A DNA stretch of 64,000 nucleotides, from NCBI GenBank assembly GCA_902463725.1, contig CABQGK010000009.1, forward strand, positions 1 to 64,000. Reading direction: 5' to 3'. Source of the stretch: an uncultured Sutterella sp. Lineage in GTDB: Bacteria > Pseudomonadota > Gammaproteobacteria > Burkholderiales > Burkholderiaceae_F. Numbering within the stretch: position 1 is the stretch's first letter; the number at the start of each line of letters is the position of its first letter. A program made the position numbers and the translations under genes. The notes below the pieces were generated by a model, which saw only the letters and a program-made list of their open reading frames with translations, had not been told where the DNA came from and ran no database searches. Shown here in pieces: positions 52,276-61,947 of this stretch.

Positions 52276-53571
52276 ATGGCCAAAAACGTGGTTGTTGTCG
52301 GTGCCCAGTGGGGTGACGAGGGTAAGGGTAAGATCGTGGACTGGCTCACCGAAAAGGTGGCTGGTGTGGTTCGCTTCAATGGCGGGCACAACGCTGGTCA
52401 TACGCTCGTGATCAACGGCAGGAAGACCATTCTCCGTCTTATTCCGTCTGGCATCATGCACCCCACCTCCGTGTGCTACCTCGGTAACGGTGTTGTCTTC
52501 TCGCCCGAAGCGTTCTTCCGCGAGGTTGACGAACTGATTGCCGCGGGTGTCCCCAATGTCGAGAAGCGCCTCTTTGTGTCTCAGAACTGCCCGCTTATCA
52601 TGCCCTATCACGTTGCGCTAGATAAGGCGCGTGAAGCCGCTGCGGGTGCCAAGAAGATTGGTACGACGGGGCGCGGTATTGGTCCTGCGTACGAGGATAA
52701 GGTGGCACGTCGCACTGTGCGTGTGGCCGACCTTTTTGAGCCGGAACGCTTCGCTGAGATTGTCCGTTCGGTGTTGCATTACCACAATTTCGTGCTCGAA
52801 AACTACCTCCATGCTGAGGCGCTTGACGCGGAAAAAGTCATCGCCGAGACACTCGCCTACGCCGACCGCCTCCGTCCGATGGTTTGCGATGTCTCTGAAG
52901 CGCTCAATGAGCAGATGGCCGAAGGTAAGAGCTTCCTCTTTGAAGGGGCGCAGGGGTCGATGCTTGACATTGACCACGGCACGTACCCGTTTGTGACCAG
53001 CTCGAACACCGTTGCGGGCTCAGCTTGCGCTGGCGCGGGTGTCGGACCTGACAAACTCAACTATGTCTTGGGCATTACCAAGGCTTACTGTACACGCGTT
53101 GGCGAAGGCCCCTTCCCCACGGAATTGCTCTGTGAAATGGGTGAAGAGCTCCGTAAAAAGGGCAATGAATTTGGTGCGGTGACGGGGCGTCCTCGTCGTT
53201 GCGGTTGGTTTGACGGGGCAGCGTTGCGTCGTGCCGTGCAGATCAATGGCCTTTCTGGGCTCGCGATTATGAAGCTAGACGTGCTCGACGGGCTGAAGAC
53301 TGTCAAGTTGGGTGTGGGCTACAAGTACAAGGGACAGGTGCTCTCTGTGATGCCTTCTGGCGCGGATGCCGTGGCAGAGTGCGAGCCGATCTTTGAAGAG
53401 TTCCCTGGCTGGAGCGAAAGCACGTTTGGTCTGACCAAGTGGGAACAACTCCCCGAATCTGCTCGCCGCTTCCTTACGCGTCTAGCGGAAGTCGCTGGGG
53501 CGCCGATTGCCTTGGTGAGCACGGGGCCGGATCGTGAACAGACGATTTTGCATACTGATCCGTTTGCTTAA
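52276..53571 (+). CDS. purA: Adenylosuccinate synthetase
   Basis: The product is 431 aa. It has the GTP-binding loop GAQWGDEGKGK (about 9-19), the IMP-binding region FNGGHNAGHT, and QGSMLDIDHGTYPFVTSSNT. It makes adenylosuccinate from IMP, aspartate and GTP. Next to it lies a purine phosphoribosyltransferase, giving a small purine cluster. AAGGGAAA precedes the ATG. Confidence 0.97.
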   Translation: MAKNVVVVGAQWGDEGKGKIVDWLTEKVAGVVRFNGGHNAGHTLVINGRKTILRLIPSGIMHPTSVCYLGNGVVFSPEAFFREVDELIAAGVPNVEKRLFVSQNCPLIMPYHVALDKAREAAAGAKKIGTTGRGIGPAYEDKVARRTVRVADLFEPERFAEIVRSVLHYHNFVLENYLHAEALDAEKVIAETLAYADRLRPMVCDVSEALNEQMAEGKSFLFEGAQGSMLDIDHGTYPFVTSSNTVAGSACAGAGVGPDKLNYVLGITKAYCTRVGEGPFPTELLCEMGEELRKKGNEFGAVTGRPRRCGWFDGAALRRAVQINGLSGLAIMKLDVLDGLKTVKLGVGYKYKGQVLSVMPSGADAVAECEPIFEEFPGWSESTFGLTKWEQLPESARRFLTRLAEVAGAPIALVSTGPDREQTILHTDPFA

Positions 53572-53599
53572 AAACAAAGTCAACGCGGTCTAATTGATC

Positions 53600-53637
53600 T
53601 GAGGGCAGGATGTACATGCATTCTGCCTTCATTTTTT
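53600..53637 (+). terminator. Rho-independent terminator after purA
   Basis: TGAGGGCAG-ATG pairs with CAT-CTGCCTTCA (one G-T, small bulges), then TTTTTT. Confidence 0.8.
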
Positions 53638-53813
53638 GGCCTCGCAGTGCCAAATTCATGTAGAATCACACCTTTCTAAAAATCAAGCGCTTCACGGTGG
53701 TGTTGCTGCGAGGCGTTTGTCCTTTACCTTAAGATTTACGGGAGTCTCCGTCGCCCAGACGTTACATGACGCCAGTGAGGGCGCAGCGGCACACAATACT
53801 AAGCGAGTTTGAC

Positions 53814-54335
53814 ATGGCTGATAAATTCTATTCCTGGGACGAATATATTCGCCTCAATGAAAAACTGGTTGCCACCGTTGCCAAGAGCGGCTGGGAGTTC
53901 GACAGCATTCTTTGTCTTTCCCGCGGCGGTATGCGCCCCGGTGACTTCTTCAGCCGCGTCTATGACATGCCTCTGGCGATTCTCTCCACGAGTTCCTACC
54001 GCGAAGCCAAGGGGACGGTGCAGAGCGAGTTGGATATCGCCGAAACGATTACGGGTGTGAGCCGCCTCGAAGGTCGTGTGCTCCTTGTTGACGATATGGT
54101 TGACAGCGGTAAGACCATCAAGGAAGTGATTGAAGTGCTCAAGCAGCGCTACCCCGAAATCACTGAAATCCGCGTGGCTGTGCTTTGGTACAAGTCGCAC
54201 TCCGTACTCAAGCCCGACTGGTACGTCGAATTCTTGCCTGACAATCCTTGGATTCATCAGCCGTTTGAAATGTACGATGCCATGGGCAAAGACAAGATTA
54301 TTGAACTCGTTGAGGGCGCTGAAAAAACCGAATAA
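53814..54335 (+). CDS. Purine (xanthine/hypoxanthine-type) phosphoribosyltransferase
   Basis: The product is 173 aa of the type I PRTase fold. The PRPP loop is VLLVDDMVDSGKTIKE (about 94-109), preceded by SILCLSRGGMRPGDFF. It has a hood region (LWYKSHSVLKPDWYV) resembling xanthine-guanine PRTases of Beta/Gammaproteobacteria. It salvages purine bases with PRPP. The exact base specificity cannot be read. It follows purA after a terminator, so it is likely a separate unit. Confidence 0.85.
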   Translation: MADKFYSWDEYIRLNEKLVATVAKSGWEFDSILCLSRGGMRPGDFFSRVYDMPLAILSTSSYREAKGTVQSELDIAETITGVSRLEGRVLLVDDMVDSGKTIKEVIEVLKQRYPEITEIRVAVLWYKSHSVLKPDWYVEFLPDNPWIHQPFEMYDAMGKDKIIELVEGAEKTE

Positions 54336-54353
54336 ACGGGTGTTTAAATCTAT

Positions 54354-54394
54354 GGCTCAAGTAAACTTATTTTCAAATTTACTTGAGCCTTTTT
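54354..54394 (+). terminator. Rho-independent terminator after phosphoribosyltransferase gene
   Basis: GGCTCAAGTAAA pairs perfectly with TTTACTTGAGCC (12 bp), then T5. Confidence 0.9.
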
Positions 54395-54511
54395 CTTTTT
54401 GCTCGCTCGAGTTGAGGTATCTTCAATGCAATCGTCACGCTTGTGGTGCCGCCTTACCTCGATCGCCATGAGCAAAAAGAATTCTCTTTGGCAAGAAAGG
54501 AAATCAGTCAT

Positions 54512-55969
54512 ATGAGCGCAACCAAGACAACCACTGCTGTGATTGAGCAGAACATGGGGGTCGATACGCAGAGCCTGGATACAGCAGCAAATGCTGTCAT
54601 CGGTTTTAGCGATCGTATCGCGAAAGTCGTTTCTCAGTTCTTTACGCATATTTCCATTGAAAACCTGCTGCTACAGGTGGTCACGGTTGCCCTCAGTATT
54701 GCTGTCGGCTATTTTCTCTCGCGCAAGCTGAATGCCGCGGTGGATCGCCTGATGCCCAAGCGTGAGGCCAAAGGCTTCGTTGCCTATCTTCGGCGCGTGT
54801 TTGTGCGTTTTGTAAATAACATCTCGTTTAGCTTTCTTTCTGGCTGCACCCTCTCGCTTGGCGCTTATATTCTTCTGCATGGACTCGGCTACCACGCTGT
54901 GTCGCTCTTCGTGGTTCGCATTGCCTATAGCCTCTTCTTCTCGTTTGCGCTGTTGTCGCTTTTGATGGAGTGCTTGCAGGGGATGGTCGGCAGTAGCTGG
55001 ATTACCCCGCGTGTGCGACGTTTCGTGACAACGACCTTTTGGTCACTTGCGGTATTGCAGTTCTTCGGCATTCTCACTGATGTGGTCGATAAGCTCAACA
55101 GCGTGAATGTGCCACTTGGTGGCGGTACCATGACGGTTTGGACGCTCATGGTGGCCATCTTCTCCGTGCTCTTGACGCTTGCAGTTGCCAACTGGCTTGC
55201 TGGTGTGGTCAAGCAGTTTATCGATGGACTCGATACGCTCTCCGCCAATATCAAGGTTGTGCTCTCGCGCATTGTCACGGTGGGTTTCATGATTTTGGCG
55301 GTGGTCACAGGACTGGGTTCAGTGGGGATTGACCTTACGGTGCTCTCGGTCTTCGGTGGCGCACTCGGCGTTGGCTTGGGCTTTGGGTTGCAAAAAATCG
55401 CGTCCAACTATATCTCTGGGTTCATCATTTTGCTTGACAAGTCCATCAAGATCGGTGACTTGGTTACGGTGGGAGGATTCCGTGGTGAGGTCACGGAGAT
55501 CAATACTCGCTACACCGTGGTGCGTAATGCTGAAGGGGTTGAGAACATTGTTCCGAACGAAAGTTTTGTGACCAGCCCCGTGATGAATCACTCCTACGGC
55601 TTTGACTCCTGTGTCTCTTATGTGAACGTGGCTGTTGCGTACGGTTCGGATGTGGAACGTGCGCTAGCGATCATGCTTGAGGAGGGGATGCGTGAGCGCC
55701 CCCGTATCGATACAACGCGTCGCGGCTGGGCTTGCATTGATTCGTTTGGCGGCTCTGGTATCAATCTCTCACTTGGCTTCTGGGTCAAGGATCCCAAGAA
55801 TGGCACAGCAGGTCTTCGCACACAGATTTCAGTGGCCATCATGAAGCGTTTTGCAGAGGAAGGTATTGAAATCCCGTATGACCGCCTCGAGATCAATTTG
55901 CGAGAAGTCGCTGCTAAAGAGCTTCCCGTGCTGATCACCGAGACGGGCTCGGCAAAGGAAGAAAGCTAA
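54512..55969 (+). CDS. MscS-family mechanosensitive ion channel
   Basis: The product is 485 aa. About five transmembrane helices (from about 45 to 300) lead to the MscS core: the pore helix VFGGALGVGLGFGLQKIASNYISGFIILLDKSIKIGDLVTV (about 287-328), then the beta domain VTEINTRYTVVRNAEGVENIVPNE and the cytoplasmic cage. It opens under membrane tension to release osmolytes. It is larger than E. coli MscS (286 aa) because of extra N-terminal helices. AAGGA precedes the ATG. Confidence 0.92.
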   Translation: MSATKTTTAVIEQNMGVDTQSLDTAANAVIGFSDRIAKVVSQFFTHISIENLLLQVVTVALSIAVGYFLSRKLNAAVDRLMPKREAKGFVAYLRRVFVRFVNNISFSFLSGCTLSLGAYILLHGLGYHAVSLFVVRIAYSLFFSFALLSLLMECLQGMVGSSWITPRVRRFVTTTFWSLAVLQFFGILTDVVDKLNSVNVPLGGGTMTVWTLMVAIFSVLLTLAVANWLAGVVKQFIDGLDTLSANIKVVLSRIVTVGFMILAVVTGLGSVGIDLTVLSVFGGALGVGLGFGLQKIASNYISGFIILLDKSIKIGDLVTVGGFRGEVTEINTRYTVVRNAEGVENIVPNESFVTSPVMNHSYGFDSCVSYVNVAVAYGSDVERALAIMLEEGMRERPRIDTTRRGWACIDSFGGSGINLSLGFWVKDPKNGTAGLRTQISVAIMKRFAEEGIEIPYDRLEINLREVAAKELPVLITETGSAKEES

Positions 55970-56060
55970 AGCGCTCAGTCGCCGATAGCGTGCTCATCAA
56001 ACTTAGATCAGGCGCGATCGGTGTTGAGGCTAGGAGAGTTGAGAGGTTTGCTTGTTTCGT

Positions 56061-56089
56061 GCAAGCCTCTCTTTCTTGGAGAGGCTTGC
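56061..56089. terminator. Stem-loop between convergent genes
   Basis: GCAAGCCTCTC pairs perfectly with GAGAGGCTTGC. A third related arm, GAGAGGTTTGCTTG (56041-56054), can compete for the middle segment. It is probably a shared terminator region for mscS and the hicB-like gene. Confidence 0.55.
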
Positions 56090-56106
56090 GTTTGCGTGGC
56101 GCGCTA

Positions 56107-56562
56107 TCAGTCTGTATGCGCTGGTGCAGTGTCAAGCGTGCTCAGCTCCCAGCGTAGGACCATGCCGCAACTCATCAGTGCCGCGTTTAAGGTATCGATT
56201 TTCGTCGGGTGCGTGAGTTTGAGCATACGGCTAGCTTCTTGGGGCAGTACGTCGAGGCGGCGAGAGAGCTCAGCAACCGAGATATTTTCTTTACGCACAT
56301 AGGCGGCCAAGAGTAGCTTGGCCACGGTAGTGGGTTTGAGCCAGAGTTTCTCTTCTCCAGGACAAACTTCGGACGGCAACGGCATCGGTGCGCCATTTTT
56401 CACGAGCGTATCGCAATAGTTGAGGAACTCATCGTTGAGCGTGCCGAGTAGTCGCGCAAGCGTAGGGGCTTTGGCAACGAAATCTGGAAAATCCCGAAAA
56501 TGCGCGCAGAACTCGCCTTGAGCGTTCTGTTCAAGCCAGTAGGGATAGTGATCGATCAGCAT
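56107..56562 (-). CDS. HicB-like antitoxin-type protein without HicA partner
   Basis: The product is 151 aa. It has an N-terminal HicB partial RNase-H-like fold (YPYWLEQNAQGEFCAHFRDFPDF, about 6-60), then a C-terminal XRE-type helix-turn-helix (ISVAELSRRLDVLPQEASRMLKLTHPTKID, about 93-125), the same architecture as E. coli HicB. No hicA-sized ORF flanks it: upstream is the SDR gene, downstream the mscS terminator. It may be a solitary DNA-binding regulator. ATG at 56562 with AAAGAGGT 7 bases upstream; a GTG at 56571 is an alternative. Confidence 0.75.
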   Translation of the reverse strand: MLIDHYPYWLEQNAQGEFCAHFRDFPDFVAKAPTLARLLGTLNDEFLNYCDTLVKNGAPMPLPSEVCPGEEKLWLKPTTVAKLLLAAYVRKENISVAELSRRLDVLPQEASRMLKLTHPTKIDTLNAALMSCGMVLRWELSTLDTAPAHTD

Positions 56563-56656
56563 GAGCGGCACCTCTTTTGATGGGCTCCTCTCTTAAGTAA
56601 GTGGGCAGAAAGGAGCTGTTTGGCATTCTAATCGATGTGCTCGGGTGGCGAGGCCG

Positions 56657-57532
56657 CTATTGCATGCGCTTTAGGAGTTTTGCGCTCAGGCGCCTCACTG
56701 TGCGACGTGGTAGCCACTTAGAGAGCAAAGCGCTGATGCGGTTAAGACGCCCCTCGATGGCAATGGGGCGTCGCTCAAACATGGCTTCGAGCCCATAGAC
56801 TGCAACGTCGGCTGCGTTGGCACTCGCTCGGTCGAAGGGGCTGTCGGCGAGCAGACCTGCGTTGAGACCAAAACGCGTCCGTGTGGGTCCAGGGCAGAAA
56901 GCAGTGACGCTCACGCGGCTCGTGGCAAGTTCTTCAGCGAGCGACTCAGAAAAGCTGAGCACATAAGCTTTTGTGGCGCCGTAAACGCCAAGGTAAGGAC
57001 AGGCCTGAAAAGCTGCAGTACTGGCCACATTCATGATGTAGCCAGCGCGCTCGCTTGCAAGCATCCGCTGGGCGGCGCCCTGTGAAAGGAGCGTGAGTGC
57101 GGTCACATTGAGCGCAATCATGTCGGCGAGTAGATCTGCAGACTTATCGATACTGCGACCAAACGCACCAAAGCCCGCGTTATTGATACATACCTCGGGG
57201 GTGCGTTTATAGCGGCTCAGCCACGAGAACAGCTCGTCAATGGCCTCACGCTGGGTAAGGTCAGCAACGAGCACCCAAGCTGGATTCGGTAGCGTTTGTT
57301 TGAGTGCTTCGAGTGCTGCACGGTTTCGCGCCACTAAGAGCACTTCATAGCCTCGTGCGCTTAAGCCCTTGGCCATTTCTAGCCCTAGCCCACTTGAGGC
57401 TCCCGTCACCACAGCAAAGGGGAGCGCCTGCTGCGCTCGATTTGTGTGTAGCGCATCGGCAGGTGAGCGCTCACCTTCGTGAGTTTCTTCGACTTCTGAG
57501 GTTGTGGTGTCTGGATTCATGGCGGTGGTCAT
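56657..57532 (-). CDS. Short-chain dehydrogenase/reductase
   Basis: The product is 291 aa. The NAD(P) motif TGASSGLG (about 43-50), structural NNAG (about 115), catalytic Ser (NVASTAAF) and YGATK (about 178-182) are all present, i.e. a classical SDR. The first ~35 residues are a polar, low-complexity extension; an internal ATG at 57520 may be the real start. The substrate is unknown. It is the middle gene of a minus-strand group with the MalY-like enzyme upstream and the HicB-like gene downstream. Confidence 0.85.
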   Translation of the reverse strand: MTTAMNPDTTTSEVEETHEGERSPADALHTNRAQQALPFAVVTGASSGLGLEMAKGLSARGYEVLLVARNRAALEALKQTLPNPAWVLVADLTQREAIDELFSWLSRYKRTPEVCINNAGFGAFGRSIDKSADLLADMIALNVTALTLLSQGAAQRMLASERAGYIMNVASTAAFQACPYLGVYGATKAYVLSFSESLAEELATSRVSVTAFCPGPTRTRFGLNAGLLADSPFDRASANAADVAVYGLEAMFERRPIAIEGRLNRISALLSKWLPRRTVRRLSAKLLKRMQ

Positions 57533-57578
57533 GGTAAGTAGCGCTTAGAGCGCGCATTCTGTAATGAGTCAGACAGTG

Positions 57579-57618
57579 CCGCCCTCTCAAGCGAGACTCG
57601 CAGATAGAGAGAGGGCGG
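57579..57618. other. Intergenic stem between malY-like and SDR genes
   Basis: CCGCCCTCTC pairs perfectly with GAGAGGGCGG, inner GCGAG/CTCGC. There is no T tract on either strand, so it is likely an mRNA processing or stability element. Confidence 0.45.
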
Positions 57619-57634
57619 TCACGGTGGCCCAAAA

Positions 57635-58807
57635 TTAGTGTTGAGCGAGTTTAAAGGAGTCAATACCGCGCTTTAGACGCGCGAGCGCCTCTTCAAGTCG
57701 GCTAGGCTGTGTGGCGGTGTTAAACCGCAGAAAAGCTGCACCATTGCCGCGGAACACGGAACCAGCTGAGATGATTAACCCTTCATGCTTGCGGAGGTGT
57801 TTAACGAGCGCATCGGTGTTGGTGGTGATTGCCGAGCAGTCAATCCACACAAGGTAGGTGGCTGGCATGAGGTTCACTTTAAGTTCGGGTAGCGCTTGAG
57901 CACAGAATTGCACCACGCGCTGCTTATTTTTGAAAAGCACCTCGCGCAACTCCTCGAGCCACTTTTCGCCCCCCGTATAGGCGCCGATCGCAGGATCGAC
58001 CGCGAGTGCACCAGGGTTGCCGATTTGATCGGCATGCAGGGCTCGTGCAAGGCGAGCGCGCCATTGCGCATTGGCAATGACAACGGCGGCCGATGAGAGT
58101 CCTGGAACGTTGAACGTTTTCGACGGCGAGAGGAACGTGATACTCATCTCGCGGCAATCATCGGAAACCGAGGCAAAGGGGATGTAGTGTGAACCTGGGT
58201 CAACGAGGTCGCAGTGAATCTCATCGTTAAAGACCACAATGTTGTATTTGCGAGCGAGTTCGCCGATCCGAGCAAGTTGCTCACGCGTCCAAAGTTGCCC
58301 AGTGGGATTGTGGGGGTTGCAGAAAAGAAGAGCTTCCACACCAGGGGTGGCGAGCGTTTCTTCGAGACGCGTGAAGTTGAGGCTGTAGTGCCCGTCAACG
58401 TAGTCGAGTGGGCATTCGAGAACAAAGCGCCCATTTTCTTCAATGGCTTCAAAAAAGCACTGGTAGACAGGAGTAACGATGGCAACTTTGTCGCCAGGAG
58501 CCGTAAAGCGTCGCACCGCACTGTGCAGCGCTGGCATAATGCCTGTGGCAAAGAGCAGGTGTTCTCTAGGGAAGTCCCAGCCATAGCGGCGAGACCACCA
58601 GCTACGGTACGCATCGCGCCAGCTATCATCGACGCGGGTATAGCCGAATATTTTATGGTCGACGCGCTTTTTGAGTGCTTCGACAATACTGGGGGCTGTT
58701 TCAAAGTCCATGTCAGCCACCCAGACTGGCAGTTCGTCTTCAGCAATCAGCCACTTGAGGGCGCGGGTACCAAAACGGTTGATTTCGGTTTCAAAATCGT
58801 GCTTCAT
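57635..58807 (-). CDS. MalY/PatB-type PLP-dependent cystathionine beta-lyase
   Basis: The product is 390 aa, a fold-type I aminotransferase-like enzyme. It has an N-terminal LPVWVADMDFETAP, the CNPHNPTGQLW motif (about 165-175), NDEIHCDL, and the PLP lysine in SPSKTFNVPG (about 230). MalY/PatB enzymes cleave cystathionine or cysteine-S-conjugates to thiol, pyruvate and ammonia. The start at 58807 is chosen because MKHDFETEINRFGTRALKW is the family N terminus; the frame continues upstream to 58903. Confidence 0.88.
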   Translation of the reverse strand: MKHDFETEINRFGTRALKWLIAEDELPVWVADMDFETAPSIVEALKKRVDHKIFGYTRVDDSWRDAYRSWWSRRYGWDFPREHLLFATGIMPALHSAVRRFTAPGDKVAIVTPVYQCFFEAIEENGRFVLECPLDYVDGHYSLNFTRLEETLATPGVEALLFCNPHNPTGQLWTREQLARIGELARKYNIVVFNDEIHCDLVDPGSHYIPFASVSDDCREMSITFLSPSKTFNVPGLSSAAVVIANAQWRARLARALHADQIGNPGALAVDPAIGAYTGGEKWLEELREVLFKNKQRVVQFCAQALPELKVNLMPATYLVWIDCSAITTNTDALVKHLRKHEGLIISAGSVFRGNGAAFLRFNTATQPSRLEEALARLKRGIDSFKLAQH

Positions 58808-59001
58808 GGGAGAGCCTCTTAGCTCAAAGAAATTGCAAAATGCTCGAAGGATCTGCCGCGAGTCTTCTCGGGGGACGGCAGGAGGTATTCGTGCATACTG
58901 CAACTATTGTGCCACTTTTGGATAGCGCACTGGGTGCGGGAGGTGGTTGAAGCCCGGCGTTTCTCTAAGAGAGAATACCATTAGCGCGGGTGAAGGAAAA
59001 C

Positions 59002-59038
59002 AAAAAAGCAGTTGAAATACCTAAGCATTTCAACTGCT
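59002..59038 (-). terminator. Rho-independent terminator of tRNA-Leu
   Basis: On the minus strand AGCAGTTGAAAT pairs perfectly with ATTTCAACTGCT, followed by a T run. Confidence 0.88.
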
Positions 59039-59070
59039 CTTTGCTCGTCTCTCGTAACACACTGTGTTGT

Positions 59071-59157
59071 TGGTGCCCAGGAAAGGACTCGAACCTTCAC
59101 GCCCGTTAAGGCGTCAGCACCTGAAGCTGATGCGTCTACCAATTTCGCCACCTGGGC
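59071..59157 (-). tRNA. tRNA-Leu (anticodon CAG)
   Basis: 87 bases with encoded CCA. The acceptor stem is GCCCAGG/CCTGGGC. The anticodon arm TCAGC-TTCAGGT-GCTGA gives CAG. It has a long variable arm (GCCTTAACGGGCG region) typical of class II tRNAs, and a T arm with GGTTCGAGTCC. Confidence 0.96.
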
Positions 59158-59172
59158 GAGAGACAGGAGGTA

Positions 59173-59201
59173 ATTATGCAGGGCAGGTGGGGGTTTGTCA
59201 A
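59173..59201 (-). promoter_or_regulatory. Promoter of tRNA-Leu
   Basis: On the minus strand: TTGACA (59201-59196), 17-base spacer, CATAAT (59178-59173), 15 bases before the tRNA. Confidence 0.85.
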
Positions 59202-59397
59202 GATACTAAATCCCTTTTTTATGGGATATTCCTTTTGTAAAAAGGGAGCCGTTGAGCGTGAGATCGGTAGAAGCTCAAAAATTGACCGTAATAAATGGCT
59301 GTTGTACAATGGGAACACATTTGGCTGATGCCGCAAGGACAATTGGTGCGCATGGGCGGGACTTTTCGGTACAGCGGTGAAGAGGAATAGAGACAAG

Positions 59398-61761
59398 ATG
59401 ACAAAAGTAGAGACCGTAGCCGAGAAGAAAAACTTGAAAGCGTGGATTGAAACCGCCAAGTCCACTCTGGCTCAAGCGGAGTGTGACTATTCGCCAGACC
59501 AGTTAAAAAACGAGCTTGCTAAGCAGTATGGTCTGGACAATGACACGTGGCTTTTGATCCGCGAGTCGCTTGAAAAGCTCCCGAATTTTGATGTGGCGAC
59601 GCGACTTTACCTAGGTGCGCTCAGCAAAGACGTTATAGCAGTCGTGCGTGGTGCACGTCATGTAGACCAGTACACTTTCATGGTTGAGGCGGGAGAGAAT
59701 GCGCAGAGTGCTCAGCAGGCTGAAGAACTCGAAGTGAAGCTTGCCAACAGCCTGAGCATGCCTAAAGGACTTATCCCGGGTGACAAAATTCTAGTGCGGC
59801 GTCAGCGTAAAAAATGGCGGATCGTGTCCCGGGTTTCACGCGCGCAGAAGCAATTGATGGTGAAATTGGTCACGGAGTTGCCCGCTCGCCAGAAAACGAT
59901 TGAGGGCAATATCCTCGTTGCTCCCATTAATCCTTTCTTCCCTCAGGTCTTTGTGATGCATCTGAATGAGCCGCTTGAGCGTCGGTTGCTGACAGGGAAG
60001 GTGTTTGAAGTGGCACTCGATGAGCAAGCGCCTCAGGATGTGTGGACAGAGCCCACTTGCACGTATGTGCGTACGATCGGTGAGCGCAATGACCCTTTGG
60101 GCGAGATGGCCATCGCGCAAGCAGAGTTTGGTATTCCTGTGAATTTTTCTGACCAAACACTGCAGGAGGTTGCACGTCTGCCCCTAAAGGTAGATGCACG
60201 TAGCAGAAAAGGACGCGTTGATCTTCGGGATATCCCGTTTGTGACGATTGATGGGGAGGATGCACGCGACTTTGATGATGCGGTCTATGCCCAAGTACTC
60301 GATGACGGGGGTTGGCGTTTGCTCGTGGCTATTGCCGATGTGAGTCACTATGTGAAACCAGGCAGCGCCCTCGACTGTGATGCGCAGACTCGTGGCACCA
60401 GCGTTTATTTCCCTGCGAGTGTTGTACCGATGCTACCCGAGGAACTCTCTAATGGGCTCTGCTCGCTCAACCCTGATGTGGATCGGTTGACCCTAGTCTG
60501 TGATGCGGTTCTTGATGCCGCTGGTACGGTCAAGGCCTATCAGTTCTATCCTGCAGTGATTCATTCCCACGCACGGCTCACCTATACGACGGTTGCCAGT
60601 GCACTAGAAGGCAATACGGCTGCCCAAGAAGCCTTAGGGGAGCGTCTCCCAGAGATTCGTACTCTCTATGCGCTCTCTCAGGCTCGAGGCCTGCAACGCA
60701 AGGATCGCTTTGCGCTTGACTTTAGTACCACGGAAAGTAAGGCGATTTTTGATGAGCAAGGCTTCATTAGCGGTTTTGAGATGCGGCGTATCAATGACGC
60801 GAATCGTCTCATTGAGGAGTGCATGCTCATTGCCAATGTATGTGCGGCAGAATTTGTGCTCATGCACCATGAACACACGCTCTTTCGCGTGCACGATAAG
60901 CCTGTCGCTTCACGCCTTACGGCACTCAATGCTGTGTTGCGAAATTTCAGTTTACCCAAAGTCACGACAGATCCCAAAACGTTTGCCAAGGTCATTGAAC
61001 GCTGTAGCGGGCAGGAATTTTTGCAGACGCAAATTCTGCGGTGCATGGCACGCGCCTGCTATACACCAGAAAACATTGGGCACTATGGGCTGCAGTTTGA
61101 GGCGTATGCGCACTTTACTTCGCCCATTCGACGCTATCCAGATTTACTTTTGCACCGCACGATTAAAGGCATTCTGAGTGCCAAGCACTATTGCCCCAAG
61201 ATTGTTACGGAGCAGGCGCCCCTCATTGAAGAGGCTTACAAGTTGCGACTTAAGCCCGAGGAACGCCTGCACAACAAGAATGCAAAGCGCAACAAAGCGC
61301 TCAGCAAATCCGAGCAGTCTGAGTTAGCCGTTTGGACACAACTGGGCTATATCTGCTCTGGGACTGAACGACGCGCGGACGATGCAACCCGCAGTGTCAT
61401 GAATTATCTGAAGTGTCAGTACTTTTTGGATCAGATTACCATTGGTGGTAATCTGTCTTACCCTGCAGTTGTCGTGGGCGTCATTCCCGCAGGTCTTTTT
61501 GTGCAGCTCTCTGACGGCATTGAAGGCTTTGTACACGTGTCCTGCTTGGGCTGGGACTATTATGAGTACGATGAGCAAGCTATGTCCTTGGTTGGTGAAA
61601 CCGAGGGCGTCAAATACAAAATCGGCGCTCGCGTGATTGTCAGCGGACCTCTCGTCGATATGGATGAGCGCCGAATTTCGTTTTCGGAGTGCTCGCTCGA
61701 AGAGTTTGGAGAGCTTGGGCAGACGCGCCGCACAAGAGGGCGTCGCTACCGTTATTGGTGA
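59398..61761 (+). CDS. rnr: Exoribonuclease RNase R
   Basis: The product is 787 aa. It has an N-terminal HTH/cold-shock region (about 1-250), the RNB catalytic domain with DGEDARDFDDAVYA (the Mg-binding Asp cluster, about 287-300) and HFTSPIRRYPDLLLHR, and an S1 domain (about 680-760) with a basic tail (RRTRGRRYRYW). It degrades structured RNA 3'-5'. ATG at 59398 has AGAGGA upstream. rlmB follows as in E. coli. Confidence 0.95.
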   Translation: MTKVETVAEKKNLKAWIETAKSTLAQAECDYSPDQLKNELAKQYGLDNDTWLLIRESLEKLPNFDVATRLYLGALSKDVIAVVRGARHVDQYTFMVEAGENAQSAQQAEELEVKLANSLSMPKGLIPGDKILVRRQRKKWRIVSRVSRAQKQLMVKLVTELPARQKTIEGNILVAPINPFFPQVFVMHLNEPLERRLLTGKVFEVALDEQAPQDVWTEPTCTYVRTIGERNDPLGEMAIAQAEFGIPVNFSDQTLQEVARLPLKVDARSRKGRVDLRDIPFVTIDGEDARDFDDAVYAQVLDDGGWRLLVAIADVSHYVKPGSALDCDAQTRGTSVYFPASVVPMLPEELSNGLCSLNPDVDRLTLVCDAVLDAAGTVKAYQFYPAVIHSHARLTYTTVASALEGNTAAQEALGERLPEIRTLYALSQARGLQRKDRFALDFSTTESKAIFDEQGFISGFEMRRINDANRLIEECMLIANVCAAEFVLMHHEHTLFRVHDKPVASRLTALNAVLRNFSLPKVTTDPKTFAKVIERCSGQEFLQTQILRCMARACYTPENIGHYGLQFEAYAHFTSPIRRYPDLLLHRTIKGILSAKHYCPKIVTEQAPLIEEAYKLRLKPEERLHNKNAKRNKALSKSEQSELAVWTQLGYICSGTERRADDATRSVMNYLKCQYFLDQITIGGNLSYPAVVVGVIPAGLFVQLSDGIEGFVHVSCLGWDYYEYDEQAMSLVGETEGVKYKIGARVIVSGPLVDMDERRISFSECSLEEFGELGQTRRTRGRRYRYW

Positions 61762-61947
61762 TGCTAGCGCTGCTTTAGGAAAAAGAAGCCGATTTGATGA
61801 AGGCCAAGGCGAATACCTGTACAATGCCCGTCACCTATGATGTGGCTAGTTGAACTGGCCAAAGACGCGGTGTCTCGCCAGCAAAAATGAGCGACTCGCC
61901 CACCCTGCATGCGCACAGGTTAAACACTGCGCCAGAGGAACATTAAC

